Positions 1 to 9,889 of a DNA stretch of 64,000 nucleotides are shown here, piece after piece. The notes beneath the pieces were generated by a model. It was not told the DNA's origin. It did no database searches and saw only the letters and a program-made list of their open reading frames with translations. The DNA is taken from contig NZ_JAHEOJ010000026.1 of the NCBI RefSeq assembly GCF_018595715.1, positions 62,001 to 126,000 on the forward strand, given 5' to 3'. The stretch comes from Glaciecola sp. XM2. GTDB taxonomy: Bacteria > Pseudomonadota > Gammaproteobacteria > Enterobacterales > Alteromonadaceae. Position 1 is the stretch's first letter. Each line of letters opens with the position of its first letter. A program made the position numbers and the translations under genes.

Positions 1-193
1 TATTAGCATGTATTCGTCCTGAGTTCATCTGCGAGATATTGTTAGTGTAATGTATAGATCTGAATTTTAGCAAGTTTTGGACCGGTAACAATTTACGTAT
101 TTTGTGCGTTGTCCTTTATCGTTTTATGTATTTAATCGTCAAGATCCCTACCGGGCTATCAATTGTGAACACACAATGTAAAACGAAACGCAG
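1..193. other. gene-free left edge
   Basis: No convincing coding frame, hairpin terminator or RNA gene is visible in the first 193 bases. The stretch lies downstream of cmoM, which is transcribed leftward, and is AT-rich. It may be the promoter side of a gene outside the window. Confidence 0.5.
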
Positions 194-937
194 TTAGTTC
201 AGCTTTCTCACTCGAATATAAAAGTACTTCCCCAGCCATTTATAGGGCGTCTGAGCGCCATACTGCTTCTCAAGTGCAAGCAACTCGTCAAACCGATTAC
301 TCTGCATACTTGGGTCTCGCATGTAGTCATGAAAGCAGCGGATACCCGCGCTTAACTCGATACTTATATCATCTCGTTTTGCCAGATGCTCCAGCACGCT
401 AGCAGGTGACTGTGGATTGTGCGGATTCAATCGCACGACATTTCGCACTTTCATGCCTTTTTCTATGTAATCAAAATTGCCGTAGATTGCGTTATTAAAC
501 AACATTGCTTGTTGGTTGAAAAAACTCACACTCATCTGCCCGTCCACTTTTACATGCGCTAACAGTGCGTCTAATGCCTGTAAAGGATGCTCAAGCCATT
601 CTAAGACAGCATGGCACACGACAAGATCATATTTGCCGCTTATGCTATCGATGCCGCCTAATGTAAATTGAGTATGAGGATGCCCATTCAGTCGCTCACG
701 GGCGATACTAAGGGCTTCTTCAGATACATCCACTAGATGCAAGTGATGACCTTGCTGCGCAAAGGCCTGCGCCATCATACCAGTGCCAGCCCCTGCATCT
801 AATACAGTCATGGGCGCACCATTGAGCAAGTCGCTTAGATAAAAACACAGCAACTGGTGGCGCATTTGCCCCTTTGTTGTGCCGTAGATATTGCGGTCAA
901 ACTTGTTTGCAATGCCATCAAAACTGCCACTTTTCAT
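194..937 (-). CDS. cmoM: tRNA uridine-34 carboxymethyl methyltransferase CmoM (SmtA)
   Basis: Probable SAM-dependent methyltransferase that methylates 5-carboxymethoxyuridine at tRNA wobble position 34 in the cytoplasm. The N-terminus carries the family signature NIYGTTKGQMR (about residues 16-26), followed by SAM motif I VLDAGAGTG (about 45-53) and HAVLEWLEHP, all recognisable from E. coli CmoM. Length 247 aa is close to the usual ~260. It begins with ATG 6 nt after the ybgI stop on the same strand, so the two are probably co-transcribed. Confidence 0.9.
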   Translation of the reverse strand: MKSGSFDGIANKFDRNIYGTTKGQMRHQLLCFYLSDLLNGAPMTVLDAGAGTGMMAQAFAQQGHHLHLVDVSEEALSIARERLNGHPHTQFTLGGIDSISGKYDLVVCHAVLEWLEHPLQALDALLAHVKVDGQMSVSFFNQQAMLFNNAIYGNFDYIEKGMKVRNVVRLNPHNPQSPASVLEHLAKRDDISIELSAGIRCFHDYMRDPSMQSNRFDELLALEKQYGAQTPYKWLGKYFYIRVRKLN

Positions 938-943
938 AGATGC

Positions 944-1711
944 TTACGCCGGATTTTGAATATCAACAAAACTCACTTTTAGCCCAAAATTTTCAGCTAA
1001 GTGCTCGCCGACAGCTTTTACGCCATAACGCTCAGTAGCATGGTGTCCTGCGGCGAAATAATCGATGCCGAGCTCGCGCGCACTGTGGGTGGTTTGTTCG
1101 GAGATTTCACCAGAGATAAAAGCGTCGATACCGCACCCATCTGTCGATAGGTTTACCAGCTCATCTATAAACCCTTGCCCACCACCGGTGCACCAAGCAA
1201 CGCGTTTTATCTGGGCACTACCACCCACACTGACCGGTGCACGATGCAAAGCGTGCTGCAAACGCGCGCTCAACTGCTCGTGAGTAATTGCCTCTGGCAA
1301 AATCCCCTGCATGACCACACCTTCAGGTGCAATATCAACCACAGGAGTAACCTCAGTTAGTGCCAGTAGCTTTGCAAGCTGTGCATTGTTGCCAAGCGTT
1401 GGGTGAACATCTAAGGGTAAGTGGTACGCAAACAGATTGATATCATGTTGCAAAAGCGCCGCAATTCGACGCTTTTTCATTCCCACGATGTTATAAGCCT
1501 CGTTTTTCCAAAAATAACCGTGATGAACTAGAATTGCGTCGGCATCCAAGGCAATCGCATGGTCAATAAGCGCCTGACTTGCCGTCACGCCAGTTACGAT
1601 ATGATGAATCTCCTCTTTACCTTCAACTTGAAGGCCATTTGGACAATAGTCTTTAACCAAATGAGGTGATAATAGTTGATTTAGAGTCGATAAAAGCTGA
1701 TCACGCTGCAA
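944..1711 (-). CDS. ybgI: Nif3-like dinuclear metal-centre protein YbgI
   Basis: Nif3/YbgI-family protein, a toroidal hexamer with a dinuclear metal centre; its cellular role is not settled. Metal ligands are visible: VHHGYFW, YHLPLDVHP and, near the C-terminus, GHHATERYG. Length 255 aa matches the family (~247). The chosen start is TTG, because AAGGAAG lies about 7 nt upstream and the protein then begins MQRDQLLSTLN as in homologues. It sits directly upstream of cmoM. Confidence 0.9.
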   Translation of the reverse strand: MQRDQLLSTLNQLLSPHLVKDYCPNGLQVEGKEEIHHIVTGVTASQALIDHAIALDADAILVHHGYFWKNEAYNIVGMKKRRIAALLQHDINLFAYHLPLDVHPTLGNNAQLAKLLALTEVTPVVDIAPEGVVMQGILPEAITHEQLSARLQHALHRAPVSVGGSAQIKRVAWCTGGGQGFIDELVNLSTDGCGIDAFISGEISEQTTHSARELGIDYFAAGHHATERYGVKAVGEHLAENFGLKVSFVDIQNPA

Positions 1712-1809
1712 TTTCGCTTCCTTTTGCTAAGAAATTAGACTTTTTCGTCAGATTATGGTTTCATTCATAATATTAACATCATTACAACAATAAAGGTTTA
1801 TTTTACTCA

Positions 1810-2208
1810 ATGAGCAAACTAGATAAAGACAGCGTCATCGAAAAATTCACCACTGCTTATACAGCGGCAAATGGTAAAGCGCCTCAGATTGAAGCTAAAG
1901 GCGGTTGGTACAGCGTAGATGGCGGTAAAAACATGCGCTTGGCACAATTGGACGAATTAGCCGATAGCATGGCAGGCAGTGCACCAGCACCTAAAAAGGC
2001 CGAAAAGGCAGCACCTGCCAAAGAAAAAGCAGCGCCTAAAAAAGCTGAACCGAAAAAAGCTGAACCAAAAAAAGCAGAGCCTAAAAAGGCTGCAGCAAAG
2101 AAACCCGCTGCGAAGAAAGCTAAGAAGCCAGCTTCCGCCTTCTCTGTAAAGGATTTCTATACTGCGCAGATTCAAGAAGCTAATCCTGGCAGCAGAGCAC
2201 CACGCTAG
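1810..2208 (+). CDS. lysine/alanine-rich H1-like protein
   Basis: Small basic protein (132 aa) of unassigned function. Residues 1-55 form a possible compact domain (contains KGGWYSVDGGKNMRL). Residues about 60-107 are low-complexity Lys/Ala/Pro with three consecutive EPKKA units resembling histone-H1-like or AlgP-type tails. A short non-repetitive C-terminus (FSVKDFYTAQIQEANPGS) follows. The composition suggests nucleic-acid binding, which is inference. It is monocistronic, convergent with sohB and followed by a strong hairpin. SD spacing is poor (AAAGG about 13 nt upstream). Confidence 0.75.
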   Translation: MSKLDKDSVIEKFTTAYTAANGKAPQIEAKGGWYSVDGGKNMRLAQLDELADSMAGSAPAPKKAEKAAPAKEKAAPKKAEPKKAEPKKAEPKKAAAKKPAAKKAKKPASAFSVKDFYTAQIQEANPGSRAPR

Positions 2209-2229
2209 ATTCTAAAGAATAGACGCAAT

Positions 2230-2259
2230 AAAAAAAACAGCACGTGGTGCTGTTTTTTT
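2230..2259. terminator. bidirectional Rho-independent terminator
   Basis: The stem AAAACAGCAC / GTGCTGTTTT with a 3-nt loop is flanked by an A-run and a T-run. It lies between the convergent H1-like gene and sohB, so it can terminate transcription from both sides. Confidence 0.9.
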
Positions 2260-2298
2260 ATGTTTGCTCGTTAATGTGTAAGCGCATCTCGCTGAATA

Positions 2299-3336
2299 CT
2301 AAAAGTGCCAGCGCCCTGCTTGATTCATCACTTTAGTGACCACGTTTTCCACCCCTTCTGAGGCCGCAATACCCAGTTTTTGCGCAAGGGTCTTTTTCGT
2401 CGCATATTTCAATCGATATAGCTTATGGGTGTCATTCGCTTTCAACAAAAAATCATCCGACGTTTGGATGTCATCTACGAGATTTAACGCTTTAGCTTTA
2501 GTGCCATACCAATATTCGCCTGTTGAGACCTTGGCGATATCAATATCCTTGCGATGTTCGGATACAAAATCCTTAAACATCTGGTGCACCTCTTCCAACT
2601 CACTTCTAAACTTTTGGCGACCGTCGTCAGTGTTTTCACCAAACAAGGTCAGCGTGCGTTTGAATTCTCCTGACGTGTGCATTTCAAAATCAATATCGTT
2701 CTTTTTCAAGATTTTATTAAAGTTGGGGATTTGTGCAATCACACCAATAGAACCAACAATTGCAAACGGCGCGGCAATTATCTTGTCAGCCACGCAGGCC
2801 ATCATATAGCCGCCACTCGCCGCTACCTTATCGATACTGATGGTCAGTTTAAGCCCTTTGTCTTTTATGCGCTGAAGCTGAGACGCAGCCAAGCCATAGC
2901 CATGCACTACACCGCCACCACTCTCCACATTCACTAAGACCTCATCTCCTTCTTGCGCAACACACAAAACTGCAGTGATTTCTTTGCGCAATGAGTCTAC
3001 TTCTTTGGCCATCGAAGAGCCGACAAAATTGATCACAAAAAGGTTGGGCTTAGCGTCAGTTTCGGCATCTGCGTCTTTTTTCTTCGCCTTTTTTGCTTTT
3101 TGCGCCTTTTTATCTGCTTTTTGTTTCTCTTTTAGCTGGTCCTTATCTAATAGCACCGATTCAGCTTGGTGCTTTAGGTCATCAAAGGTCTCTGAAATAG
3201 AATCAAACTCTAAGCTGCCTGGGCGTTGCTTTTGCTTACTCGCCATGGACACAACAAAGCCGACTACAATCAAGATAGCAACCACCCATGTGATCACTTT
3301 GGCTGCAAACAGCCCGTATTCAAATAAAAACTCCAA
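2299..3336 (-). CDS. sohB: inner-membrane S49 peptidase SohB
   Basis: Signal-peptide-peptidase-like serine protease of family S49, anchored by an N-terminal membrane segment (about residues 8-30). A Lys-rich linker (about 60-90) precedes the catalytic domain. Catalytic Ser lies in VAASGGYMMACVADK and the general-base Lys in GEFKRTLTLFGEN. Length 345 aa agrees with E. coli SohB (349), and the start (MEFLFEYGLFAAK) aligns with it. The start codon is TTG, with GGAG about 7 nt upstream. In E. coli sohB neighbours yciK; here a lipase gene separates them. Confidence 0.95.
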   Translation of the reverse strand: MEFLFEYGLFAAKVITWVVAILIVVGFVVSMASKQKQRPGSLEFDSISETFDDLKHQAESVLLDKDQLKEKQKADKKAQKAKKAKKKDADAETDAKPNLFVINFVGSSMAKEVDSLRKEITAVLCVAQEGDEVLVNVESGGGVVHGYGLAASQLQRIKDKGLKLTISIDKVAASGGYMMACVADKIIAAPFAIVGSIGVIAQIPNFNKILKKNDIDFEMHTSGEFKRTLTLFGENTDDGRQKFRSELEEVHQMFKDFVSEHRKDIDIAKVSTGEYWYGTKAKALNLVDDIQTSDDFLLKANDTHKLYRLKYATKKTLAQKLGIAASEGVENVVTKVMNQAGRWHF

Positions 3337-3399
3337 ACATTTACTCCATTTATTTTAAGCGGCGTGTGTAGTGGATGTGGGGCCTTTTGTAAAAACAAG

Positions 3400-3427
3400 A
3401 AGGGTGTGTTTAACAAAACACACCCTT
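3400..3427 (-). terminator. Rho-independent terminator of the lipase gene
   Basis: A perfect 12-bp stem (AAGGGTGTGTTT with its complement) around a 4-nt loop lies 50 bp past the lipase stop. On the minus strand it is followed by a T-containing tract (CTTGTTTTT). Confidence 0.9.
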
Positions 3428-3476
3428 AAACTTTTTATATCGTTAGCCTCTGCGCATCTTACGAAGTCGCGCTTGA

Positions 3477-6092
3477 CTAATTGGCCACAACAGACGTGTC
3501 GGTTACCACTATCGTTGGCGTTCCCATTTGAGTAGTGGCAAAGAACTGCGCAAGTTGTCTTTGCATTTCTACTGTCGTTGCCGCGCTTGGTACAGGAGCA
3601 AGCAAAGAACCATGAGAGCCAGCTATAAATCTTACTATGCCGTTACCTTCAGTGGTAACGCTCACGCCCGGCAATCCAATTAACCCTGCTAACGCTTCTG
3701 TTCCAGAAAGCGGTGGAACAAAGTTAGGGATGGTTTGGTCAGGTAATGCAGTACTTCCATCGTCGTTTGTACCACCACCGACTACCGATGCCATATAAAC
3801 AGGCGTTGATTGCGCACCAAGAATAGCGGCGTAAGTATTTGGGTCACCTGCATCTAGCATTGTTTGCGCAGCATATGCAAATTGAGCAAATATAGCGTTA
3901 GCCGTGGCTTGCTGCTCGGCGTTAAACGTAGCAGAGAATGCTGCGTACGCACCTGGTAAGGCAGATTCAAGAGGTAGCTGATTTTCTGCTGCAAATTGAC
4001 CTAAAAACGCTTGAAACTCTGGTGATGTAGCCGCAAACAAAGACCCTTTAACAAGGTTTCCAAACGAGCCAGACTCTAAAAGGAAACCAGCGATACCACC
4101 GCCAGGAACGTTTAACCCTGCTCCTTTAATCGCAAACATAGAATCAAAATTCGCTAACGCTGGATTAACTTGCGCCAAACTTTCATTTGCGATTGCGGTA
4201 GCCGATGTCGCAGCTATTGCACCTAAAGACTGACCGGCAAGATAAACGCTAGAGGCGTCGATATCAACTGAACCTGATGGGTCGACAAGCGCGTTGACAC
4301 CCAATCTTAAACCAATCAAATCGATGATCGCCTGTCTGTTATTATCGCGAGATGATAGCAAGTTAGCTAGGTTGAAGTAATCGGTAGTAGAACCACCTAA
4401 ACCATTCGTCGCGTTAATGATTGTGCCATCTTCTAACACAAAACCACGCTCACCATGCAAAGGTTGGTCGATTGCAATCGTTGCAAAACCAGCCAACGAG
4501 AGCGCACCACTTGCAGCTAACATGGCTTCTTTACTGCTGGTAATACCGTGAGACAAAATAACCACTGGCCATCCTGCTTCTGGTTTTGTTATCGCAGACA
4601 CTGTGGGATTAATAGCCGCCAGCGTTTGAATAAAATCGACATCAGGTACAGATATTTGAACACTTAGGGTTTCAGTACCATCAGCATTACGGCCTTTTGG
4701 CTTTGGAATCGGGCTGTAGCGCGTTAAGTGACGGCTATCAAGAATCCCTAATGCAGATACGTCTAAATCTAATAAGCTACCGCCAGATGCAGTCTGACAA
4801 TAGTCATTTAATGGACCAACAGGTAATGTTCCATTAGCAATAAGACCTGGAATATTTTCAGCGCCAATACCTTGTAAGGCTAAGCCATTAGTACATGCTG
4901 CTTCCCAGCTGTCACTAAGTGGCTCGGTTGGGCTTAAATAATACGGCAGATTAATAGTCGCTTCAGTCACTTCTGCTGAGCATAACAAACCAAAAGCGGC
5001 GAAAGTAGAAGACGCTGTTGGAAATAAGGGGGAATCTGGATTGGTAGCCGCGCCAACTAAGCCAGCACAATTACCTAGACCAACAGCTTGTAAGCCAGCA
5101 AAAGCATCAGCGCCTAAAAACAACGGCGCAACCACATCATATGCAGTTCGAGGTGACGTAGCATCCACTAAGATTGCAGGTAAAAATTGGCCTGCAGCCG
5201 CTGTAGCAGTTGCAAGATCTGCCCCTTGGCCTAATGCAGTGCTAAAGGCCTGCGCAAACCCGCCTATTTGCAAACCTTTTATGGTATTAAAGATGTCACT
5301 GGTAGTTTGCGTGGTAAACGTAGAGCTGTAGATAATAGAGTCTGCATCTACACCGCCTTGACTGACTAAGACGCTCTCATATGAATTGACTAAACCCTGC
5401 AGCGCTAGCTGAGACTCAGATCCAAGAGGAGAAGTTGCAATGGGCTGGCGCACTAACTCATACGTAGTTGAACCCTTCAACGCGCGACCATCACTTGCTT
5501 TGAGACCGTCTGTAAGCACCACATAATAGCTCGTGGCTCCCTCAAACGCTTTTAATGGGATAACATTGATGTTATTGCCTGATGCCTGAGCAACAAAGTC
5601 AACACCAAACGTAAGCTCATCATATATCTTACAACCTGTTAATGGCGACGCAGTTGTGCAATCAGGGTCTCTAAGATCACCCCCTATTGCGCCTCTGAAT
5701 ATACGAACAGAGCCTGGCGTGCTAACAGACGCAGCATCAAGACTAATACCCGCGGCATGTCCTGTGGATATCGAAAACGCAGCCTGCGTACTCCAACCAT
5801 CTTGAGCACCTAATGCAACACCTGGATCGCTATAATCGGCAACGCCGTTATTAGCTAATCGAGATTCAACCTCGTCTGGCAATTCTAGCGTACCATCCTG
5901 TGTTTGCCCTGCAAGCGCGAACAACAAATCGGTAGGCACCGGCAACACAGCATTTGTAGGATCGAATAATATTCTTGATGCTGGTCTCTCCGCTGTCGCT
6001 TCAGCTTGTAGATCCTCGATGGTTTCGCCACCACCACATCCGGCAAGCCCCAATGCTGCGATTATACTTGTGCTTACTAACAGTTTTTTCAT
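3477..6092 (-). CDS. VolA/Pla-1-type lipase lipoprotein
   Basis: Large secreted lipoprotein of the Pla-1/cef (VolA) extracellular lipase family, expected to hydrolyse phospholipids or lysophospholipids at the cell surface. The signal peptide ends in lipobox LAGC (Cys19). The N-terminal half (to about 480) matches the family's 'virulence factor lipase N-terminal' domain; the C-terminal half is an alpha/beta hydrolase with nucleophile elbow GQSLG (Ser622) and a probable catalytic His827 in GSHGS. Length 871 aa is normal. Start ATG has GGGAGAAAG just upstream. It is monocistronic with its own terminator, lying between sohB and yciK. Substrate is inferred from the family. Confidence 0.88.
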   Translation of the reverse strand: MKKLLVSTSIIAALGLAGCGGGETIEDLQAEATAERPASRILFDPTNAVLPVPTDLLFALAGQTQDGTLELPDEVESRLANNGVADYSDPGVALGAQDGWSTQAAFSISTGHAAGISLDAASVSTPGSVRIFRGAIGGDLRDPDCTTASPLTGCKIYDELTFGVDFVAQASGNNINVIPLKAFEGATSYYVVLTDGLKASDGRALKGSTTYELVRQPIATSPLGSESQLALQGLVNSYESVLVSQGGVDADSIIYSSTFTTQTTSDIFNTIKGLQIGGFAQAFSTALGQGADLATATAAAGQFLPAILVDATSPRTAYDVVAPLFLGADAFAGLQAVGLGNCAGLVGAATNPDSPLFPTASSTFAAFGLLCSAEVTEATINLPYYLSPTEPLSDSWEAACTNGLALQGIGAENIPGLIANGTLPVGPLNDYCQTASGGSLLDLDVSALGILDSRHLTRYSPIPKPKGRNADGTETLSVQISVPDVDFIQTLAAINPTVSAITKPEAGWPVVILSHGITSSKEAMLAASGALSLAGFATIAIDQPLHGERGFVLEDGTIINATNGLGGSTTDYFNLANLLSSRDNNRQAIIDLIGLRLGVNALVDPSGSVDIDASSVYLAGQSLGAIAATSATAIANESLAQVNPALANFDSMFAIKGAGLNVPGGGIAGFLLESGSFGNLVKGSLFAATSPEFQAFLGQFAAENQLPLESALPGAYAAFSATFNAEQQATANAIFAQFAYAAQTMLDAGDPNTYAAILGAQSTPVYMASVVGGGTNDDGSTALPDQTIPNFVPPLSGTEALAGLIGLPGVSVTTEGNGIVRFIAGSHGSLLAPVPSAATTVEMQRQLAQFFATTQMGTPTIVVTDTSVVAN

Positions 6093-6350
6093 TCTTTCTC
6101 CCTACTCAATCCATGAATGCTTAATTTGTTGAGTGACTAAAAATAATTGGTAACACGCGTTTTGCATTAGCGTAACTCGTATGACCAGTTTAATAACGCC
6201 TATAGTATTGACTTTATCAGCACTTTGCAAAGTGTTTGTAAACGTAATGTAATAAAAAACTCAATTATGATGTTTAGTATTAGCTGATACTTTAGGTAAT
6301 TCAAATTATGGGCTACTATTTGCGCCTCTTTTTTCAACATATGCGTTTTT

Positions 6351-7112
6351 ATGTCTAATTTAGCACCCCATTTAAGCTTTTCGCCATCTCCTACTGCCCT
6401 GCAATCCAAAGTCATTTTAGTGACTGGGGCTGGAGACGGTATTGGTAAAACCGCTGCGCTCACATACGCATCGCTTGGCGCAACGGTCATCCTCTTGGGG
6501 CGCACCGTCGAAAAACTCGAGGGTGTATACGACCAAATTGTCGCTGCGGGTCATCCTCAGCCAAGCATTGTTCCAATGGACTTGGCAGGCGCTACCGCTC
6601 AACATTACCAAGGCTTAGCAGACACCATAAATGGAGAGTACGGCAAGCTCGATGGCGTATTACTAAACGCAGGTATCTTAGGCGCATTGTGCCCGTTTGC
6701 TGAAATCAAAAGCAAAGAATATGACAACGTTATGCAAGTTAACGTCAACAGCCAGTTCTATTTGCTACAGGCTTTATTGCCGTTACTTAAACATAACAAA
6801 ACGGCGTCGGTCATTTTTACTAGCTCTGGCGTGGGACGCGTGGGACGCGCATTCTGGGGCACCTACAGCATATCGAAATTTGCTACCGAGGGAATGATGC
6901 AAGTGCTTGCTGATGAATTTAAAAACAGCGGTTTACGATTTAACTGCATCAATCCAGGTGCCACGCGCACTGACATGAGAGCCAAAGCATATCCAGCGGA
7001 GGATGCTTTACTGCTTAAAACACCAGAAGACATTATGGCAACGTACACCTATCTGATGGCTGATGATTCCATGGGTATTACTGGCCAAAGCTTGGACTGT
7101 CAGCCTAAGTAA
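6351..7112 (+). CDS. yciK: YciK-type short-chain dehydrogenase/reductase
   Basis: Cytoplasmic NAD(P)-dependent SDR whose substrate is unknown. Seen: nucleotide-binding motif TGAGDGIG (about residues 24-31), NAG motif LLNAGILG, catalytic Ser region TSSGVGR and active-site YSISK. Length 253 aa equals E. coli YciK, and the C-terminal half (KFATEGMMQVLADE) is nearly identical to it. No clear SD precedes the ATG. It is followed by a strong shared terminator. Confidence 0.92.
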   Translation: MSNLAPHLSFSPSPTALQSKVILVTGAGDGIGKTAALTYASLGATVILLGRTVEKLEGVYDQIVAAGHPQPSIVPMDLAGATAQHYQGLADTINGEYGKLDGVLLNAGILGALCPFAEIKSKEYDNVMQVNVNSQFYLLQALLPLLKHNKTASVIFTSSGVGRVGRAFWGTYSISKFATEGMMQVLADEFKNSGLRFNCINPGATRTDMRAKAYPAEDALLLKTPEDIMATYTYLMADDSMGITGQSLDCQPK

Positions 7113-7140
7113 AACCTAAACAGTAAATAGAACACCACAA

Positions 7141-7165
7141 AAAAGCGCCTTTAGAAGGCGCTTTT
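7141..7165. terminator. bidirectional Rho-independent terminator
   Basis: An 11-bp stem AAAAGCGCCTT / AAGGCGCTTTT with loop TAG lies between convergent yciK and glnS, flanked by A and T tracts on both strands. Confidence 0.92.
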
Positions 7166-7185
7166 TAGCATTGAAGAACGATTAA

Positions 7186-8850
7186 TTAATCACCAATTTT
7201 CGCCCAAGTATCGCGCAGTTCAACCGTTCGGTTGAAAATAAGCTTGTCAGGTGTACTTTCTTCGTCAACACAAAAATAACCTGTTCTTTCAAATTGAAAG
7301 CGTTCAAGGTTTTCAGATTGCGCTAAAGCGGGTTCAACAAAGCCGTGCTTAACCACCAAAGACGATGCATTAATACAGCCTGCAAAATCCTCTTGTGCAG
7401 CAGGGTTTGCCTCAGTAAACAATCTGTCATAGAGCATAAACTGCGCTGGCTTCGCTTCTGTTGCACTTACCCAATGAATAACACCCTTTGCCTTGCGGCC
7501 ATCTGCAGGATCTTTGCCTAATGTGTCTGGGTCATAAGTACAGTATATTGTAGTCACTTCACCGTTTTGGTCTTTATCGACGCTATTTGCCTTTAGGAAA
7601 TAAGCATTTCTAAGCCGCACTTCTTTATCTAAAACGAGGCGCTTAAATTTCTTATTCGCTTGCTCTCTAAAATCTTCTCGTTCTATCCAAAGGGTTTTTG
7701 AAAAGGCGATTTTGCGTGTACCCATGCCCTCTTCGCTTGGATGATTAGCCGCATCAATCCACTCAACCTTATCCTCGGGATAGTTTTCTATTACCACCTT
7801 AATTGGATCGAGAACCGCCATGCGTCTTGGTGCATCGGTATTTAGTTCATCGCGAATACAGGCTTCTAACATGCTCATCTCTACCATGTTATCCATCTTG
7901 GTTACGCCAATCCGTTTACAAAATTCTTGGATAGAAGCAGGAGTGTATCCACGACGTCGAATACCGGCGATGGTTGGCATACGCGGATCATCCCATCCAT
8001 TCACGTGCTTATCTTCCACTAATTGAATGAGCCTGCGTTTACTCAACACGGTGTACTCAAGGTTGAGACGACTAAACTCGTACTGACGAGGTGTGCACTC
8101 AATGCTGATATTTTCAATCACCCAGTCATATAAACGGCGATTATCCTGGAACTCTAGCGTACATAAAGAATGCGTGATCCCCTCAATTGCGTCTGAAATA
8201 CAATGCGTAAAGTCATACATTGGATAGATGCACCACTTATCCCCAGTTTGGTGATGATGCGCAAACTTTACCCGATAAATGACCGGATCGCGCATGCACA
8301 TAAACGCAGACGCCATATCAATTTTAGCGCGCAAGCTACAAGAGCCCTCTTTGTATTCACCAGCCTTCATCTTTTCAAAGTGAGCGAGGTTTTCTTCAGG
8401 AGTGGTATCACGGTATGGGCTATTTTGACCTGGCTCAGTTAAGGTACCACGCAAGGCTCTGACCTCGTCAGGAGAGCTAAAATCAACGTATGCTAAGCCC
8501 TTTTCAATCAACTCAACCGCATAGCCATACAGAGCATCAAAATAATCTGAGGAATAACGTTCTTTGCCTGCCCACTCAAACCCGAGCCATTTAACATCTT
8601 GCTTTATTGCATTGACGTAATCGATGTTTTCTTTATCAGGGTTGGTATCATCAAAGCGCAGATTACAGGTTCCTTGGTAATCTTGTGCGATACCAAAATT
8701 CAAGCAAATCGATTTTGCATGCCCCATGTGTAAATAACCATTTGGCTCAGGCGGGAAGCGTGTAGCAACGCTTGAATGTAAGCCAGAGGCCAAGTCTTTA
8801 TCGATGATTTGACGAATAAAGTTGGACGGACGTGGCGCAGTCTCGGCCAT
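7186..8850 (-). CDS. glnS: glutaminyl-tRNA synthetase
   Basis: Class I aminoacyl-tRNA synthetase that charges tRNA-Gln. The HIGH signature is [15 protein letters not shown], and the KMSKS-equivalent loop is VLSKRRL. The C-terminal anticodon-binding domain ends [14 protein letters not shown]. The reading frame is open 21 codons further upstream, but ATG at 8848-8850 ([12 protein letters not shown]) is preferred because AAAGGA lies upstream at good spacing and the 554-aa product equals the E. coli length. Confidence 0.97.
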   Translation of the reverse strand: MAETAPRPSNFIRQIIDKDLASGLHSSVATRFPPEPNGYLHMGHAKSICLNFGIAQDYQGTCNLRFDDTNPDKENIDYVNAIKQDVKWLGFEWAGKERYSSDYFDALYGYAVELIEKGLAYVDFSSPDEVRALRGTLTEPGQNSPYRDTTPEENLAHFEKMKAGEYKEGSCSLRAKIDMASAFMCMRDPVIYRVKFAHHHQTGDKWCIYPMYDFTHCISDAIEGITHSLCTLEFQDNRRLYDWVIENISIECTPRQYEFSRLNLEYTVLSKRRLIQLVEDKHVNGWDDPRMPTIAGIRRRGYTPASIQEFCKRIGVTKMDNMVEMSMLEACIRDELNTDAPRRMAVLDPIKVVIENYPEDKVEWIDAANHPSEEGMGTRKIAFSKTLWIEREDFREQANKKFKRLVLDKEVRLRNAYFLKANSVDKDQNGEVTTIYCTYDPDTLGKDPADGRKAKGVIHWVSATEAKPAQFMLYDRLFTEANPAAQEDFAGCINASSLVVKHGFVEPALAQSENLERFQFERTGYFCVDEESTPDKLIFNRTVELRDTWAKIGD

Positions 8851-8965
8851 AGAATGTATATCCTTTTGCGAATGTAGTTCAGGTAATAAGCAAAGTATAT
8901 CACCCCGACACAAATTTCATCATGGCTTTTTGTTGATTATTTTGGTTTTTGTATACTGCAAATAC

Positions 8966-8996
8966 AAAAAATCCGCGATAAACGCGGATTTTTTTA
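8966..8996 (-). terminator. terminator of the sucABCD operon
   Basis: Stem AAAAAATCCGCG / CGCGGATTTTTT with a short AT loop lies 20-50 bp past the sucD stop, on the transcript side of sucD. Confidence 0.92.
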
Positions 8997-9016
8997 ATCG
9001 CTTAGAAAAGCGTTAA

Positions 9017-9889
9017 TTACCAACCGGTAATCTCGCGCAATCCTTTACCTATTTCAGCAAGTGAACGAACCGTTTTAACGCCAGCATCTTCCAATGCTTT
9101 AAACTTCTCGTCAGCAGTACCTTTGCCTCCAGAAATAATTGCTCCGGCGTGGCCCATACGCTTACCAGCAGGTGCAGTTACACCAGCAATGTAAGACACA
9201 ACAGGCTTAGTTACGTTAGCTTTGATGTAGGCAGCCGCTTCTTCTTCAGCAGTACCACCAATCTCACCAATCATCACGATCGCTTCAGTTTCAGGGTCTT
9301 CTTGGAACAAGGCTAATATGTCGATAAAGTTTGAACCAGGGATTGGGTCACCGCCAATACCAACACACGTTGATTGACCAAAACCTTCGTCAGTGGTTTG
9401 CTTAACCGCTTCATAAGTCAATGTACCAGAGCGAGATACAATACCTACTTTACCTTTCTTATGAATGTGACCTGGCATAATACCAATCTTACACTCATCA
9501 GGGGTAATAACACCCGGGCAGTTAGGACCAATCATGCGCACGCCTTTGCCATCGACATATTCTTTTACGTATAACATGTCGATAGTTGGGATGCCTTCGG
9601 TAATACATACAATCAGTTCAATGCCAGCATCAGCGGCTTCGACGATTGAATCTTTACAAAATGGTGCAGGAACGTAGATAACCGTTGCAGTCGCGCCAGT
9701 GGCTGCAACTGCGTCTTTAACGGTGTTAAACACAGGTAAACCCAAGTGAGTTGTACCACCTTTACCGGGTGTTACACCACCAACCATTTGCGTACCATAA
9801 GCAATCGCTTGCTCAGAATGGAATGTACCTTGTCCACCAGTAAAACCTTGGCAGATTACTTTCGTATCTTTATTAATTAATACTGACAT
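9017..9889 (-). CDS. sucD: succinyl-CoA synthetase alpha subunit
   Basis: Catalytic subunit of ADP/GDP-forming succinyl-CoA ligase, a TCA enzyme that makes a nucleoside triphosphate from succinyl-CoA. The N-terminal CoA-binding Rossmann region contains [10 protein letters not shown]. The phosphorylated active-site histidine is His247 in [11 protein letters not shown]. At 290 aa it matches E. coli SucD (289). It overlaps the sucC stop by one base, indicating translational coupling, and is last in the operon. Confidence 0.98.
   Translation of the reverse strand: MSVLINKDTKVICQGFTGGQGTFHSEQAIAYGTQMVGGVTPGKGGTTHLGLPVFNTVKDAVAATGATATVIYVPAPFCKDSIVEAADAGIELIVCITEGIPTIDMLYVKEYVDGKGVRMIGPNCPGVITPDECKIGIMPGHIHKKGKVGIVSRSGTLTYEAVKQTTDEGFGQSTCVGIGGDPIPGSNFIDILALFQEDPETEAIVMIGEIGGTAEEEAAAYIKANVTKPVVSYIAGVTAPAGKRMGHAGAIISGGKGTADEKFKALEDAGVKTVRSLAEIGKGLREITGW

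Noticed and set aside
1957-2175. Minus-strand frame opposite the lysine-rich gene
   Set aside because: A mirror of the Lys/Ala repeat (reads as Phe/Cys/Leu-rich), a usual shadow of A-rich coding sequence.
6200-6505. Minus-strand frame overlapping the start of yciK
   Set aside because: It overlaps a clearly real gene on the other strand and has no recognisable domain.
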